A stretch of DNA of 64,000 nucleotides from Strongyloides papillosus (Eukaryota > Nematoda > Chromadorea > Rhabditida > Strongyloididae), in contig SRSI01000012.1 of NCBI GenBank assembly GCA_005656395.1, positions 1-64,000 on the forward strand. The letters are read 5' to 3'. Under the pieces are notes generated by a model. The model ran no database searches, was not told the DNA's origin, and was given only the letters and a program-made list of their open reading frames with translations. The translations under genes and the position numbers were made by a program. Shown piece after piece: positions 46,209-57,410 of this stretch (positions are counted from its first letter, which is position 1; each line of letters begins with the position of its first letter).

Positions 46209-47199
46209 ATGTTAAATTTTTTAGTTGTTTTTGATTATATCATATTTTGCCTTTCCATCACTTCTAGTGTTATTGTACTATTTTTGCTTAGAAGAAATAT
46301 TGGGAATACAGTTATTAGTAGGTATAGATTTATATTATATTATCAATTAATAATTGGGATATGCTTTTCTCTCATTTCTTTTGTAACAAATCTTTTCATC
46401 ATATATAATGATAGTTATATGTTTTTTTACTTACCTAAACTTGATGGAGATATCTTTAATCTATGGCTAAATATATTCCTGATTTTTCTACATTTCTTTT
46501 TTCTGTACACTTACATTGGAACCCCAACAGCAATATTTTTATATCGCTATTTTAAAATTACCAGAAAATGTTACTTTGGAAAGAAAGAATATTTTTATCT
46601 ATTTATTTCAAATACACTACCACCGTTAATCTTGGCTATCTTACTCTTATTAATATTTATCAATGATCCAACTTTGATAATCACAAATTATGCTCCAGAA
46701 TTATCTAATCATTTCGACTTTATTACTGATAAAAGTAGAAGTGTAGCAATAAACATGGTAATTTAAATTATGATTATTCTTAGAGGTCCAAAGTTTATTT
46801 CAGAAATCACCTATGCTATATGTAGTATTTTTTTCATTTATAATCTATCATATCATTGAATGTTCATTAACAATATTCTGTCTTGAAAATTATTTTGATA
46901 AAAGTCTGATAACGGCTCTAAAAACAAACGACGTTTACAAGAGAGAAGTTTACTCTTTCTCAAGGTACCTTACAATAAATTCATTCTTTTCCTGGATATT
47001 TGGGGTTGTACCATTTTTTATAATCATTATATCAATATTGTCTGGAATCAAATTAAATTTGATTGGAATTTTTTATGTATCACTCACGAGAATACTTTCG
47101 CTGACCAATAATGTGGTCTATTTTTGGATGATTAAAGATAATCTAAAATTAACCAGTGATTTTGTAAAAAATATTTGCCAAATGGTGGTAAATAAGTAA
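46209..47199 (+). CDS. Serpentine (7TM) chemoreceptor-like protein
   Basis: Exons 46209-46757 and 46804-47199 (46-base intron, phase 0) give 314 residues with seven hydrophobic segments. After helix 3 comes PTAIFLYRYFKITRK, like the YRY/FRY motif of the nematode Str superfamily. Loop two is Lys-rich and the C-terminus is short and basic. Nematode chemosensory receptors of this type sense small molecules in ciliated neurons. Exact class (srd, srh, str or other) cannot be settled by eye. Confidence 0.75.
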
Positions 47200-48025
47200 T
47201 TTAAAAAAATAGGAGATAATAAAAATAATGTAACATTTTGTTAAATTAATTAATCAATTATTAAAGTCATTGTGTTCATTAAAAATTAAGGATAGAAAAT
47301 AAATTGATAAAATTTCATAATTGAAGTTGGAAAATTTATTTTCCGAATCTGTTTTACAACATAAATGAATTAATTTTACTAAAATATAATTTATTGTCAA
47401 AAAATAAACCTGTTTTTTTATCTAGATATTTTTATCAACATTACAGGTGGTTAGTCTTTGAACAACCACTCAAAACAGTGTTAAAAAAGACCGAAAGGTT
47501 TATTAACATAAATTAAAAAGGTTAATAAGTTAAATATTTACGTCCATCAAATTCTGGTGAATACTAATGACGGATTAGATTCAAAAAAAAAACAATTATC
47601 CATAGATGAAAAAAAGTATCTTATAAATTTTATTTATTAGTTTATTCACAGTTGAATTAGGTACTTAAAAAAATTTACGACACTTGTATTATTTAAATGA
47701 ATACTAGCTCCATAAATTCATATTAAATACTCCCGAATTGGGGTACGTTGAAAATATAACATTACCGCTATTATATAAAGTTATATAATTCACATATTCA
47801 TTGGTTAATAATTCATTTATCAATCATCTTAAAATAAATAACTATCTTAACTGCTGTCCTTCATTGGTCCATATGTACTATATGCGAATAATTTACTAAA
47901 AAATAGAAATTCTTATTCAGTAAATAAATAATAATCGTCAAATTATTCTCTAAAGTGCCTCTAACAGAATCTCTTCAAATTTGTCATAATTTACACTCAG
48001 AATTATTAGTAAAATATATCAAGTA
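47200..48025. other. Gene-free spacer
   Basis: About 800 bases between the chemoreceptor and the sulfotransferase-like gene. A short stem (GTGGTT/AACCAC) lies near 47448-47470. Nothing else is supported. Confidence 0.45.
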
Positions 48026-48904
48026 ATGTACAGGAAAATTTCCATAAATATTGTAATTACCTCTCTAATAATTGCATCTTTATTTATTTTTGTAAAAATT
48101 AGTATAAAAAATAGTGTTGAAAGTAGAAATTTAACTGGCCCATTTATCCCTATTATTGCAAGGAGGGCTATGTTATCAAATTTTATTGTTTGGAAAAATT
48201 TTTCTATTTTATACTGTAAGGAGGATGATATATTACCAGACATTCTTGAAACGTTCTATGGTAAAGGTATTCAAATTAACCAACTGTTATTGTAAGTTCT
48301 ATTTAGGATAATTAATTTATTCTTTGAAAGATCAACTAGACTAGATGAATCATTAAATAAAACATTATCAGAAATGTTTGGAAAAAAGAATTGGAAATTT
48401 TTATCTATAATAGAGCATCCCATTGAACGTTTCTTTAGGAAATTTATTCACTATTGCGTTAATGGAAATAATTCCAAAGAAACACAAAATTGCTATGGCT
48501 GTAAAGATAATCTAGAATGTCTACTTACAGTCATCTTTAAAGTATCAACTGAATATACAAAAAAAGAACCAATATTTAAACCAACATATTTTGATGAAAT
48601 TTTTATGCCATATTCATGGAAGTGCAATTTTTATAACGACTTGAGTGACTACGAAAAAATTATCTATTATGATAAGGTTAAGTTTAAAAATCAAATAACT
48701 AAACTTTTAAATGATACTAACGTAATTATCAAAAATAATAACACTTTTGATACCCTAATTGAGAAGGCACATGAAAAAAATACGGAAAATGGGATTAAAA
48801 AGTATCAAGAAATGTTATTAAACGACAGAAGAATGTTATTTAAGTTCGTGACAGTTTATTTTCATGATTTTTTAAGATATGGTATTGAAATGCCAACCTT
48901 TTAA
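48026..48904 (+). CDS. Carbohydrate sulfotransferase-like type II membrane protein
   Basis: Exons 48026-48291 and 48331-48904 (39-base intron, phase 2) give 279 residues. A short cytoplasmic start is followed by a signal anchor (MYRKISINIVITSLIIASLFIFV), as in Golgi type II enzymes. The second half has IEHPIERFFRKFIHYCV (form of the family's VRxPxxRFxSxF motif) and NCYGCKDNLECLLT, a Cys pattern typical of nematode Sulfotransfer_2 proteins. The expected PAPS 5'-phosphosulfate loop is weak (FIVWKNFSILYCKED), and the HPIERF motif lacks the usual Arg before its Pro. It may be a diverged or low-activity member. Convergent with the collagen gene, 35 bases apart. Confidence 0.68.
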
Positions 48905-48939
48905 TAAAAATTATCTTTTATTTAAGCTTTTTCCCAGAA

Positions 48940-49926
48940 TTATGCTTTTGTTGGATAGCTTCCGGGTGCCTTTCCTGAGCTATATCCTCCCTTGCCACCA
49001 TTACCTGATGGAGCGACATTAGATTGACCGGAAGCTGATGATACTTGAGCACCTCCCTTGTCTTTACTACGTTCTGGACATTTACAATATTCAGCATCAG
49101 GTCCAGCAGGTCCTTGAACACCTGGCATTCCAAGGATACCCTCTTTACCTGGTTGTCCTTGTGGTCCAGCATCTCCAACTGGCCCAGCATCTCCTGGTGG
49201 ACCATCATCCCCTTTGTCACCTGGGTATCCTTCATCTCCTGCCTCTCCAACTGGTCCTGATGGTCCACGCTCTCCTGGGATTCCTTTAGCACCACCAATG
49301 GCATCTTCACCTGGTGGACCAGTTTCTCCTTGTCTTCCAATATCTCCTTGTAGACCTGGTTCTCCTTCTGGTCCTTGTTCTCCTGGTGAACCATCTTGTC
49401 CTGGTGGACCTGGTTCTCCTTTGATTCCTTTGTCTCCTCTTGGACCACGTTTTCCTTTGTATCCAGGTAAACCTTGTGGTCCTGGTGGGCAAGGTCCACA
49501 AGATAGACCTTCGACATCATTATCAGCATTACCTGGTTTACCTACAGGTCCTGGAATTCCTGGTAAACCGTCCAAACCGTTCAATCCAGGTGTACCTTTA
49601 GGACCTCTTGGCCCAGGTGGACAAGCTTTTTTAGATCTACCTGAACCTCCACCAACTGATGTCCTAACTGATCCTGTAACTCCACTTGGTCCAGTAGCAT
49701 AATCTCCTCTTCTGAATCTGATTGAACCATGTTCCTTATCCTGTTGCATTAAATCACCCCACATTTCATTGGCTAAATTTCTATAGTTAGCTCTTTCAGT
49801 TGCTAATGTTTCCTCCATAAAGGCAACTTCATTGAAAATAATAGGAACAACAACGATGAGGGCACCAAATGCAATTGAAGCAAAGGCGAGTGTACAATAA
49901 AAAACTTTATTTGAAAAAGTTTCCAT
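48940..49926 (-). CDS. Cuticle collagen
   Basis: Single-exon gene of 328 residues. The N-terminal domain has a hydrophobic segment ([20 protein letters not shown]) and the nematode cuticle collagen N-domain ([26 protein letters not shown]), then a furin-type site (IRFRRGD). Gly-X-Y tracts follow, interrupted by cysteine knots ([22 protein letters not shown]), and a Gly/Ser-rich C-tail ends the protein. This is the standard plan of col genes that build the exoskeleton at each molt. Codon use is markedly biased and the gene is GC-richer than its neighbours, as in highly expressed collagens. Ten or more open frames in other phases here are shadows. Confidence 0.96.
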   Translation of the reverse strand: METFSNKVFYCTLAFASIAFGALIVVVPIIFNEVAFMEETLATERANYRNLANEMWGDLMQQDKEHGSIRFRRGDYATGPSGVTGSVRTSVGGGSGRSKKACPPGPRGPKGTPGLNGLDGLPGIPGPVGKPGNADNDVEGLSCGPCPPGPQGLPGYKGKRGPRGDKGIKGEPGPPGQDGSPGEQGPEGEPGLQGDIGRQGETGPPGEDAIGGAKGIPGERGPSGPVGEAGDEGYPGDKGDDGPPGDAGPVGDAGPQGQPGKEGILGMPGVQGPAGPDAEYCKCPERSKDKGGAQVSSASGQSNVAPSGNGGKGGYSSGKAPGSYPTKA

Positions 49927-49954
49927 TTTTTAGTGATGTACGATATAAAAAAGA

Positions 49955-49990
49955 AAATTTTTCTTTATATACTTTATCAAATCATGATAA
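49955..49990 (-). promoter_or_regulatory. Collagen promoter with TATA and GATA-type site
   Basis: Read on the minus strand: TTTGATAAAG (about 49972-49981) then TATATAAAG (about 49963-49971), roughly 40 bases before the ATG at 49926. This is the expected place for a core promoter. Confidence 0.5.
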
Positions 49991-50085
49991 TAATTTAAAA
50001 AAAAAAAACTAAAACTCGATATGAAAAAAACAGAATTTTCAGGTTTATAAATAAAGAAATAATATTTAGTAGTTGTTTAAAAAAA

Positions 50086-51117
50086 TTAAACTAATTTAAA
50101 ACGATCAGTACTAATTTCAGTGATCTTATTTTCTTTTAGTAACTTTGAAAGATGATTTTTGACATTAATCCATGCAGCAATTTTGACAGACAATAAGATA
50201 TCAGTATATACAGAATTTGTAATATCCATGCTTGTCATGTATTCCTTACCCTCTAGACATTTTAAAATTTGTTCCTCCCTTTGATTACGATGATTGATAT
50301 ATTCTGTTATCTTATCTTTAGGAGATGTTATAACTGGACCATGTCCTGGATAAATTGTTTTTGGATCTATAGATAAAAGGATGTTAAGACTATTCATGTA
50401 TGTGTAGAGGTCTTCAAAGACTGAGGTTCCCTCACCAAGGATACAATCACCAGAAAATATGGTTTTCTCCTCCTCCAAAAGTACTACTGCGTGATCTTTT
50501 GTATGACCTGGTGTTGCAATCATCCTGGAAATATTATTACTATATTTTTTTATGAAAATTATTAATTTACTTTAAAGTAGCTCCTTCAGTTTTAACGACA
50601 TGTCCATCTTCAACATAATTATACAATTGTGATTGTTCTTCATTTTCAACATCAGGTCTTTTCAATTTATAAATTGGTATTTTTTTACCAACAACTTTAA
50701 GAACATCAGGGATACCACCAATATGATCACCATGCCAATGTGTTATTATAATACCATCAATTGTCCCACCATTTAATGCTTCTTTTAAGTAATCAATATA
50801 TTTCGGTACATTCTTATCACCAGTATCAATAAGTATTTTCCTATAATAATAAATATATTATTGATAGGTAATTGTGTGTTCATTAAAAAAAATTATTTTA
50901 CTTACTTTTCCCCACTTCCAACAAGGTAGGTATTTGTTCCTAATAATGTAAAAGAACCTGGATTTTGGCCGAGGATTCTTGTAACAACAGGTGAAAGTTT
51001 AGAGATATTTTCTAATGGTGTTAGATTTGGTGCCATACTAGGTTTTATGAATTTTGAAATTAAGTATGCACCAACTCCAGCTGTATAATCAATGTAATTA
51101 CGGAAAGAACCTAACAT
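50086..51117 (-). CDS. LACTB2: LACTB2-like metallo-beta-lactamase-fold endoribonuclease
   Basis: Exons 50906-51117, 50571-50840 and 50086-50524 (introns 65 and 46 bases) join to 306 residues. Landmarks: [28 protein letters not shown], the zinc motif THWHGDHIGGI, TPGHTKDHAVVLLEEEKTIFSGDCILGEGTSVFEDLYTYMNSL and YPGHGPVI..HRNQREEQIL, all matching human LACTB2 closely, followed by a winged-helix-like C-terminus. LACTB2 is a mitochondrial-matrix single-strand RNA endonuclease. All metal ligands (HxHxDH, the later His and Asp) are present, so it should be active. Confidence 0.93.
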
Positions 51118-51581
51118 TGTGATTAACTATAACAAACTTATAAATAAATGTCAAGGTTTCTAAATGTGTTTTGCTAAATGAAGAAAATGTTTGTAAATTT
51201 TACTAATATTTTATTAAAAATATATTGGCAATATTACACAAAACAAAATGTATTAAGAAATGCAAAATTTTTTCTAATAATATTTTAAAAACAATTTTTA
51301 TTTACATATTTATTTTAAAATATGATAATTTTACATATTATTATTGAGATAGTACTCTTGTCTGGAAAACAATAAATTAAATAGTTGGTCATGTGTCTAA
51401 TGGAACATATTTTAATTATTTAGAACATCTAGCTTTTGTCATATTCCATTAATCCATTATTTTATTTATTAATAAATGTTATGAAATATTAAAATAAAAT
51501 TATTCTGAAAGAATTTTTTTTGAAATTAAATGTAAATAATATTATTTTTAAAAAATGTTTTCTTTTTTTTAGAAATTTAGG

Positions 51582-51836
51582 ATGTCTGAAAGTTTATCGC
51601 CAGAGGATGGACAAAAAATTTTAAATTATTTTATGAATAAAAAATTAACGATTAAAATTTGTGATGGTCGCAGGATAACGGGATTTCTTTATTGTACTGA
51701 TAACTACCCAAATATCTTAATATCTCAAGCTGTTGAAAGTTGGGAGGGAGTAAAAAATACGGAAAGAAGAATTGGTTTGGTTATGATTAAACGCGATATT
51801 ATTAAAAATATTTTTATTGCCAAAGATGACATGTAG
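51582..51836 (+). CDS. NAA38: NAA38/LSMD1-like Sm-fold subunit of NatC
   Basis: One exon, 84 residues: an Sm-like domain with KKLTIKICDGRRITGFLYCTDNYPNILI (Sm1) and RRIGLVMIKRDIIKNIFI (Sm2). NAA38 is the small auxiliary subunit of the NatC N-terminal acetyltransferase. A more general LSM protein is possible, but the DGR.(I/L)xGxFxCTD.xxNI wording and shortness favour NAA38. A pyrimidine-rich acceptor (TCTTTTTTTTAG) lies 10 bases before the ATG with no upstream exon found, which fits spliced-leader trans-splicing. Confidence 0.75.
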   Translation: MSESLSPEDGQKILNYFMNKKLTIKICDGRRITGFLYCTDNYPNILISQAVESWEGVKNTERRIGLVMIKRDIIKNIFIAKDDM

Positions 51837-52157
51837 ATGAATGATTCTTTTTCTTGTAGATTTTTTTCCTTTTTCATTTACCATAGTATTTTTGTAAGAC
51901 GGTTATCATATTTTGTTTTATAAATTTAGGGAAATTTTCTTGCTCGAAACTATGTTAGTGAAAATTGTATAGGAAAAAGTTTTGTTTAGTGTTTTTCCTT
52001 TTTTAATAAAAATTTAGGTGTTTCATTTTTATAAATAGAGTTAATTATAATACTGTTATTGACAGGTTAGTATTTTTATTATTCTTTTTAACTCTTTTTT
52101 AAATTACTTTTTAGAGCTTTTCATAATAATTATATATAAAAATAATATAGGTTAATA

Positions 52158-52856
52158 ATGCTACGTACAATATTGACACAATTCTCTAGGCAACTACCGA
52201 AAACAAAAAATTTATCATACATGAGGAAATTAAAATATTGTACAGAACCAACTAAAGATTTCATTAACAAAAGTACTTTATCGCAACCATCACCAAATTA
52301 TTATGATCAATATATTGAGGAGTATTATGAAGTTGATGAGTGTAACGTAGATGATGAAGTTGTACCATTACATTTACAAAATTTAGAGAGAAAAACATCT
52401 ATTGAAAAAAAGTTAATAGATGAAGTTGATGAAGAAGAATTAATAAAGGTACTTGAGAATGAACGTGCATTGAATATTGAATGTATTCCGATAGAAAAAA
52501 AGGATGATAGTGATTTGAAGGCATATGATATAGCAATAATATGTTCACCATACAATAATAAACATGGAGAATCGCTAATAAATGTAGTTAAAAAATACAT
52601 TAAAGATAACTATCGTTTTGAAAATGATCAATATCCAACGATTGTAAAAAACAATAATGGGTGGTTTTTATATGATATGAGGAGAATCATTTTACATGTG
52701 ATGACAAGCAAGATGAGAGAAAGATATGATTTAGAAAGTTTATATAGGAATGCTGAGGAGGAACCTGATGAGATGCTTGGTAATGAGAGCATTGAAGAGA
52801 AGGAAGGAGAAGTAAGAGAAGAGAAAGAAATTATTATTGTTGAAAAGAAGGAATAA
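52158..52856 (+). CDS. MALSU1: MALSU1/RsfS-like mitochondrial ribosome assembly factor
   Basis: Single exon, 232 residues. Basic, Arg-containing N-terminus without acidic residues (MLRTILTQFSRQLPKTKNL), typical of a mitochondrial leader; an acidic middle; then the RsfS fold with DIAIICSPYNNKHGESLINVVKKYI and W.LYDMRRIILHVMTSKMRERYDLESLYR, matching the RsfS/Iojap WxxxDxGxxxVHxFxxxxRxxYxLExLW pattern. RsfS proteins bind uL14 and keep the large mitochondrial subunit from joining early. An acceptor (AATATAG) sits a few bases before the ATG; 321 bases separate it from NAA38. Confidence 0.85.
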   Translation: MLRTILTQFSRQLPKTKNLSYMRKLKYCTEPTKDFINKSTLSQPSPNYYDQYIEEYYEVDECNVDDEVVPLHLQNLERKTSIEKKLIDEVDEEELIKVLENERALNIECIPIEKKDDSDLKAYDIAIICSPYNNKHGESLINVVKKYIKDNYRFENDQYPTIVKNNNGWFLYDMRRIILHVMTSKMRERYDLESLYRNAEEEPDEMLGNESIEEKEGEVREEKEIIIVEKKE

Positions 52857-53012
52857 TTTGAGATTTGTAGTTATATAAATTTAGAAAAGTCTTTCTGTTT
52901 TTTTAATAATATTTAAAAGGTTTTTCACCTTCCTCAACGTTATTTACATAATTATTTTCAATTTAATTAGTTATTTTTATAGTGAAAAGATATTTTATTT
53001 TTCAGAAAGAAA

Positions 53013-53411
53013 ATGGTCGATTTAAAGCAATTTATTCGTCATTGTAAAAGGCGTGATGATAAAGGTAATATATTATCATTGGATAGAAAGGCTAATTAAA
53101 TAATCATTATAGAATCTGATGCTGTCAAAACTACTGCTTATCAAAACGAAATAAAAAAGTACCAACAAATAGCAGATACTAACACAACTATTATAACGGA
53201 TTCTCAAGCTAAAATTGAGCAATTACAAGAACAGAAAAAAAGATTACTCGAACAGAAAGATGAATTAAGAAAACAATTAAGTCAATTAAATATAGAAAGA
53301 AATAATCTTGAAAAGATGAAAAAAGAGATTGATAAAAGTGAAGAAGATTTAAAACAAATGATCCAAACTCAACAAGCAGCTGCAGCAGCAATTGGTACAA
53401 TGGGTCGTTAG
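53013..53411 (+). CDS. Short coiled-coil protein, unknown function
   Basis: Exons 53013-53064 and 53113-53411 (48-base intron) give 116 residues. After MVDLKQFIRHCKRRDDKE the rest is a long charged coiled coil (IEQLQEQKKRLLEQKDEL.., heptads of Leu/Ile to about residue 90), ending in a Gln/Ala stretch. No domain recognised. TTTTTCAG lies seven bases before the ATG and MALSU1 ends 156 bases upstream, so it may be the next gene of a trans-spliced cluster. The joined frame is intact across the splice, though the region is too short for simple frame scans to show its first exon. Confidence 0.68.
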
Positions 53412-54349
53412 TTAATTATTCCTTAGGGGAATTATAAATATATATTCTGTCCTAAACGCCGAAATATATATTTTTGATGAGATACTTGTCAAGAATTTAA
53501 TACTAAATACCAGGATATGTATATATCTATTTGTACATTTACGATAATTCTTTTTTTTATTACATTTAATAAAAGCTTTTTGAGACAAAAGAAACGATAT
53601 ATAAATATATTCGTTTTTTATTGATGTTTTCAATAGCATCAAAAAGATAATAAGAAAATTTTTTATTTATTTTTAAAATTCCAAACCTGTTTATATTATT
53701 TATAAAAATTTTTTATCTAAGCTATATAATAAATTTCTATTTTTAATGTAGCTTCCTTTTTTAGTGTAGAATCAAATTTAACTTTATAATTAAAATAATT
53801 TATCACTGAAGTGTCAGTTTTTGTTTTTCTAAAAATTTGAGAAATTCTTCTTCTTTTATAATCATAATCTCAAGTACATATCTTATACTACTTTTCTTTA
53901 ATAAGACTATTATATTTTCTTATTTTTATATTAATATAAATTATTAAAAAGTTGATTATATCTTTTTTATTTTGCAGCCATTACAATGTATAATAACAAT
54001 GATTTAAACTTTTTTGGTTAAAGTTTAGATGTATAGGAATAATAATACTAAGTTCATTTTTATATTTTAACACAATACCATTTAAGAACATTTAGACAAA
54101 TCATATTTTGGCTTTTTAAAATACACATGACAATGTTTCTTAACAAAATTTTTTCAAAAATTAACTAACCATTGATGTGTTAAACTTCATTTTATTATAT
54201 AGTATAAAAAAGTTTCTTCTACATTTTTTGTACTCCTCATCATACATTACCAAATATCTAAAAACTATGAGATTATTTTAAAAACATTCTTTTTTTATTT
54301 GAATTCTTATATTTATTTCTAGAGAAATTTTTTATTTAATTTTCTTGAA
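53412..54349. other. Gene-free spacer
   Basis: AT-rich, no gene or repeat seen. It would contain the 3' UTR of the coiled-coil gene. Confidence 0.5.
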
Positions 54350-54550
54350 ATGGAAACAAATGAAAAAGAAAATAATTTGGTTTCTACTATTATTGCTGTG
54401 ATTGTATTTTTTATTGCAATGTTGTTGGCTTGTTGTATTTATTGGATTGTTAGAAGATGTAGGACAGAAAAAAGTAGTTACAATCCTAATGAAGAATTAT
54501 TAAGAGGTGCTCAATTAAAAAAAATGAAATCTAGCGAATTCTACGTTTAA
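54350..54550 (+). CDS. Small single-pass membrane protein
   Basis: One exon, 66 residues: charged N-terminus (METNEKENNL), one hydrophobic helix (VSTIIAVIVFFIAMLLACCIYWIV), a basic stop-transfer (RRCRTEK) and a polar tail. TTTCTAG about 30 bases upstream could be a trans-splice acceptor. The composition is far from random AT-rich noise. No family recognised. Confidence 0.58.
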   Translation: METNEKENNLVSTIIAVIVFFIAMLLACCIYWIVRRCRTEKSSYNPNEELLRGAQLKKMKSSEFYV

Positions 54551-55248
54551 ATATTTTTATAAATTAACTAACTTTATAATTGTATTATAACAATTTTTTT
54601 AGAATAATTAGTTATTCTATGCCCTTGTGTAGCTGCCTTATATATCTATCTAATTATAATTCTTAATTATTTTAAAATTCCATTCATTAATTGTAAATAT
54701 TCGATAAATAAAATGTATGAATTAATACTTTCAAGCATTTTTGTCATGTCATATATATTTTTGGAACGAAAAATTTATTACCATGGCTGGGAAATGTTAT
54801 AAATCAAATTTGATGTCTCTAAGTACCATTTTGGTGTTAAGAAGGAAATTTATAAGTGATATAAAAAATTTATTCATCTTTCTTTATATTTCTAAGTTAC
54901 AAAGATACAGAGAAAAACTCTTCAATCATTATACAATTTTATTGTTATAAAGATAAAGGAAATTAAGACCGAAGAATATTTATTTTACTCCCTAAATATA
55001 TAGAATACACGAACACCTATTAATGACATCAATTTAGTAGGTTGTTAAGATTTTCAAAAAAAAAAATCATTATTAAGTTTTTACTACTAAAAATCTCGAA
55101 GCGATTATATACTTTTCTCCAAAACAATTTGATACCTTGTTTTTGTGTTGTATATAAAATATTAGTGTCTCCAGAATTTTTATCTATATCATCTTTATTA
55201 TAACTTACAAAAATTTCATTACTTTCTTATATTAACAGTATATTTAAA
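54551..55248. other. Gene-free spacer
   Basis: No supported gene. The 69-codon open frame at 54741-54950 starts without good context and looks like chance. Confidence 0.45.
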
Positions 55249-56103
55249 ATGAATGGATCCCGACACCAACAGGCATTGATAAAAAAATTTATAGAAACAG
55301 CCCAAACTGATAGAAATACAGCAATAGTCTATCTCAATGAAAGTAATTGGGATATAAATAATGCGTTGTCTGACTATTTCAACCGACAATCATATGGAAT
55401 GTCATATCTTTCAAATAATACTGGTAATAATTATCCTAGGAATGTTGGAGGAATTGTTGATGAAATTTTTAAAAAATTCTTTGGTATGTAGTAGTTAACG
55501 TATCAATATAAGATAAATAATAATTCATTTTATCATTTTTTTCTTTTAGACAAGAAGGATGACTGTGGAAATAACTTAGGACCAAATGGTGTAGCAAAAT
55601 TATTACAATACATGAATATAGATTTCTCTGACAGAAAAGTTTTAATATTAGCTTGGATGTGTGAAGCTAAAATTCAGGGTGAATTTTCTAGAGAAGAACT
55701 GGAGGCAGGTATATTAAAATTAGATGTTAGAAAGTTAGATGACATCAATGGTAGGTTAACACAATGGGATAGAAATTTGGAGACAGCCGTATACCGCGAA
55801 CACTTTAAAAGTTTATATGAATTTACTTATGATTACGGAAATGATAAACCCGGAAGAAAGTGGTTACCAATTGATGTTGCTTCTGCTTACTGGGAGATTC
55901 TTTTTAAAAATCCCCCACCACTTATGCCATTGTGGTTGAAGTTCCTTAAAACAACAGATTCAAAAAAGATAACTAAAGATACATGGAATTTAGTGCTCGA
56001 GTTTATGACTACCATGGATGACAGTTTCAGAAATTATACCTGTGAAGACTGTTGGCCAGTTCTTATCGATGAGTTTGTTGAGTATGCAAAGAATTCTGTA
56101 TAA
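55249..56103 (+). CDS. DCN1-like protein (cullin neddylation factor)
   Basis: Exons 55249-55483 and 55550-56103 (66-base intron) give 262 residues. N-terminal UBA-like domain (about 8-45: KKFIETAQTDRNTAIVYLNESNWDINNALSDYF), then the PONY/potentiating neddylation domain ending in D.F.NYTCEDCWPVLIDEFVEYAK. DCN1 proteins stimulate transfer of NEDD8 onto cullins. This matches the C. elegans dcn-1 / human DCUN1D1 plan. The hydrophobic pocket that binds acetylated UBC12 is made by the C-terminal domain, so NAA20 and NAA38 in the same window act on a related chemistry, which is probably coincidence. Confidence 0.93.
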
Positions 56104-56811
56104 TGTGGTGCATATAAATTATTAGTCATAAAAAAAAAGAATAATTTTGTGATGATTTTTAGAACTAACTATTTGTGTTTAAATTTCTATTAATAGAACA
56201 TTCTGTTAATTAATAAAATTATCAAAATCTTATGTGTTATTTCCTTATTCTTGTTATATCTAATTGTATTAAAGAAATTCTTGTTATCAAAAAAGATTAT
56301 AAGTACAACTTTTTTCGTGAGAAACCAAAAATAATTCTATGATAACTAGGAAAAAAAGATTATTTCAAACTATCATTTATTATATTAGTCTTATGTAAGT
56401 AAATTTTTGATAAAACTACGGGAAATCAAACTTTTAGTAAATTTTATTACAATGTATTTCAAGAAAAGCATCTGCTGTTCTCATGACGAAGAGATATACT
56501 TTTCCAAATGGTAGTTTTTGGTATTCAATGTTACTTACAGAAACTTTCTTTCAAAATTTCTGATTTCTAGTCTTTTGTCTGTATATTTTGCAAAATCTAC
56601 AGAACATAATTTATCACTTTAACTACAAAGGACATTAAACTACTAGCCTTTTATTACATTATCAAAGGATGTTTTTATTGATGTCTTTTTTATTTTTATT
56701 TAATGTAATCGATGTGTCTTGATTGAACTTCTTATAAAAGTTATTATACTTTCAGATTTTTCTTTATTACAACATATTTTAAACCACAAAGATATATTTT
56801 TCTATAAAACT
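56104..56811. other. Gene-free spacer
   Basis: AT-rich; no gene or repeat seen. Confidence 0.5.
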
Positions 56812-57142
56812 ATGAGTAATTTACTAGGTGAAGATGTTGAAGAAATGTAAGTCAAATAATTTCTTTCTTTTTTCATCTTACTAAAAAACAATTATTTTTT
56901 CTAGTTTTCAGAAAGATGAAAATATCCAAGGAATATTAATGTCAGATAAACGTGGATATCCCGTATATTGTAAAGGGACTTGCAATACAAAAGCTTCAGG
57001 AGCAATATCAGAAATTGAAAGAATGGCGCAATGCCTTGAGGAGTCCAAAGTAAAACACATTAAACTAGAAAATCCAATTAGCAATTTTGTCATCACCTCC
57101 GATGATTCATTAACATTAGCAATTCACCAGAAAAAGAAGTAA
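56812..57142 (+). CDS. LAMTOR5: LAMTOR5-like Ragulator subunit
   Basis: Exons 56812-56846 and 56905-57142 (58-base intron) give 90 residues of roadblock fold: IQGILMSDKRGYPVYCKGT..ASGAISEIERMAQ and HIKLENPISNFVITSDDSLTLAIHQ. The order and wording fit human LAMTOR5 (IVGVLCTD..GL..GCRG, CLES..GNIMIQ..DGITVAVHK). Ragulator anchors Rag GTPases to lysosomes in TORC1 signalling. A different roadblock/LC7 protein cannot be fully excluded. Confidence 0.82.
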
Positions 57143-57410
57143 TTACTACGTTCTCTTTTAGAAAAAGTATTTCTTTTATATTTTTTAAATATAACCTATG
57201 AAACAATGTATAAATATTAAATAATCTTTTTCTTTTTAATTATAATTATTTGATAATCCTATAACTTACACCTTTGATAAAGATATGGTAAATGTTTTTG
57301 CATGAAATGATACCCTTGTATATAATACTTTTTCCATAATTAGATTGATGACTAAAAGTGAAAAATATAAATATGTTATAACTTAACTCGGCTAACATTT
57401 TGTTAAAATT

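Noticed and set aside
48918..49702. Long Pro/Gln-rich frames over the collagen gene
   Set aside because: Out-of-phase or antisense reading of Gly-X-Y repeats.
53209..53642. Minus-strand frames near the coiled-coil gene
   Set aside because: First is antisense to the coiled coil; second has noise composition and no motif.
54741..54950. 69-codon frame in the spacer
   Set aside because: No acceptor, signal or recognisable motif; base composition like flanking DNA.
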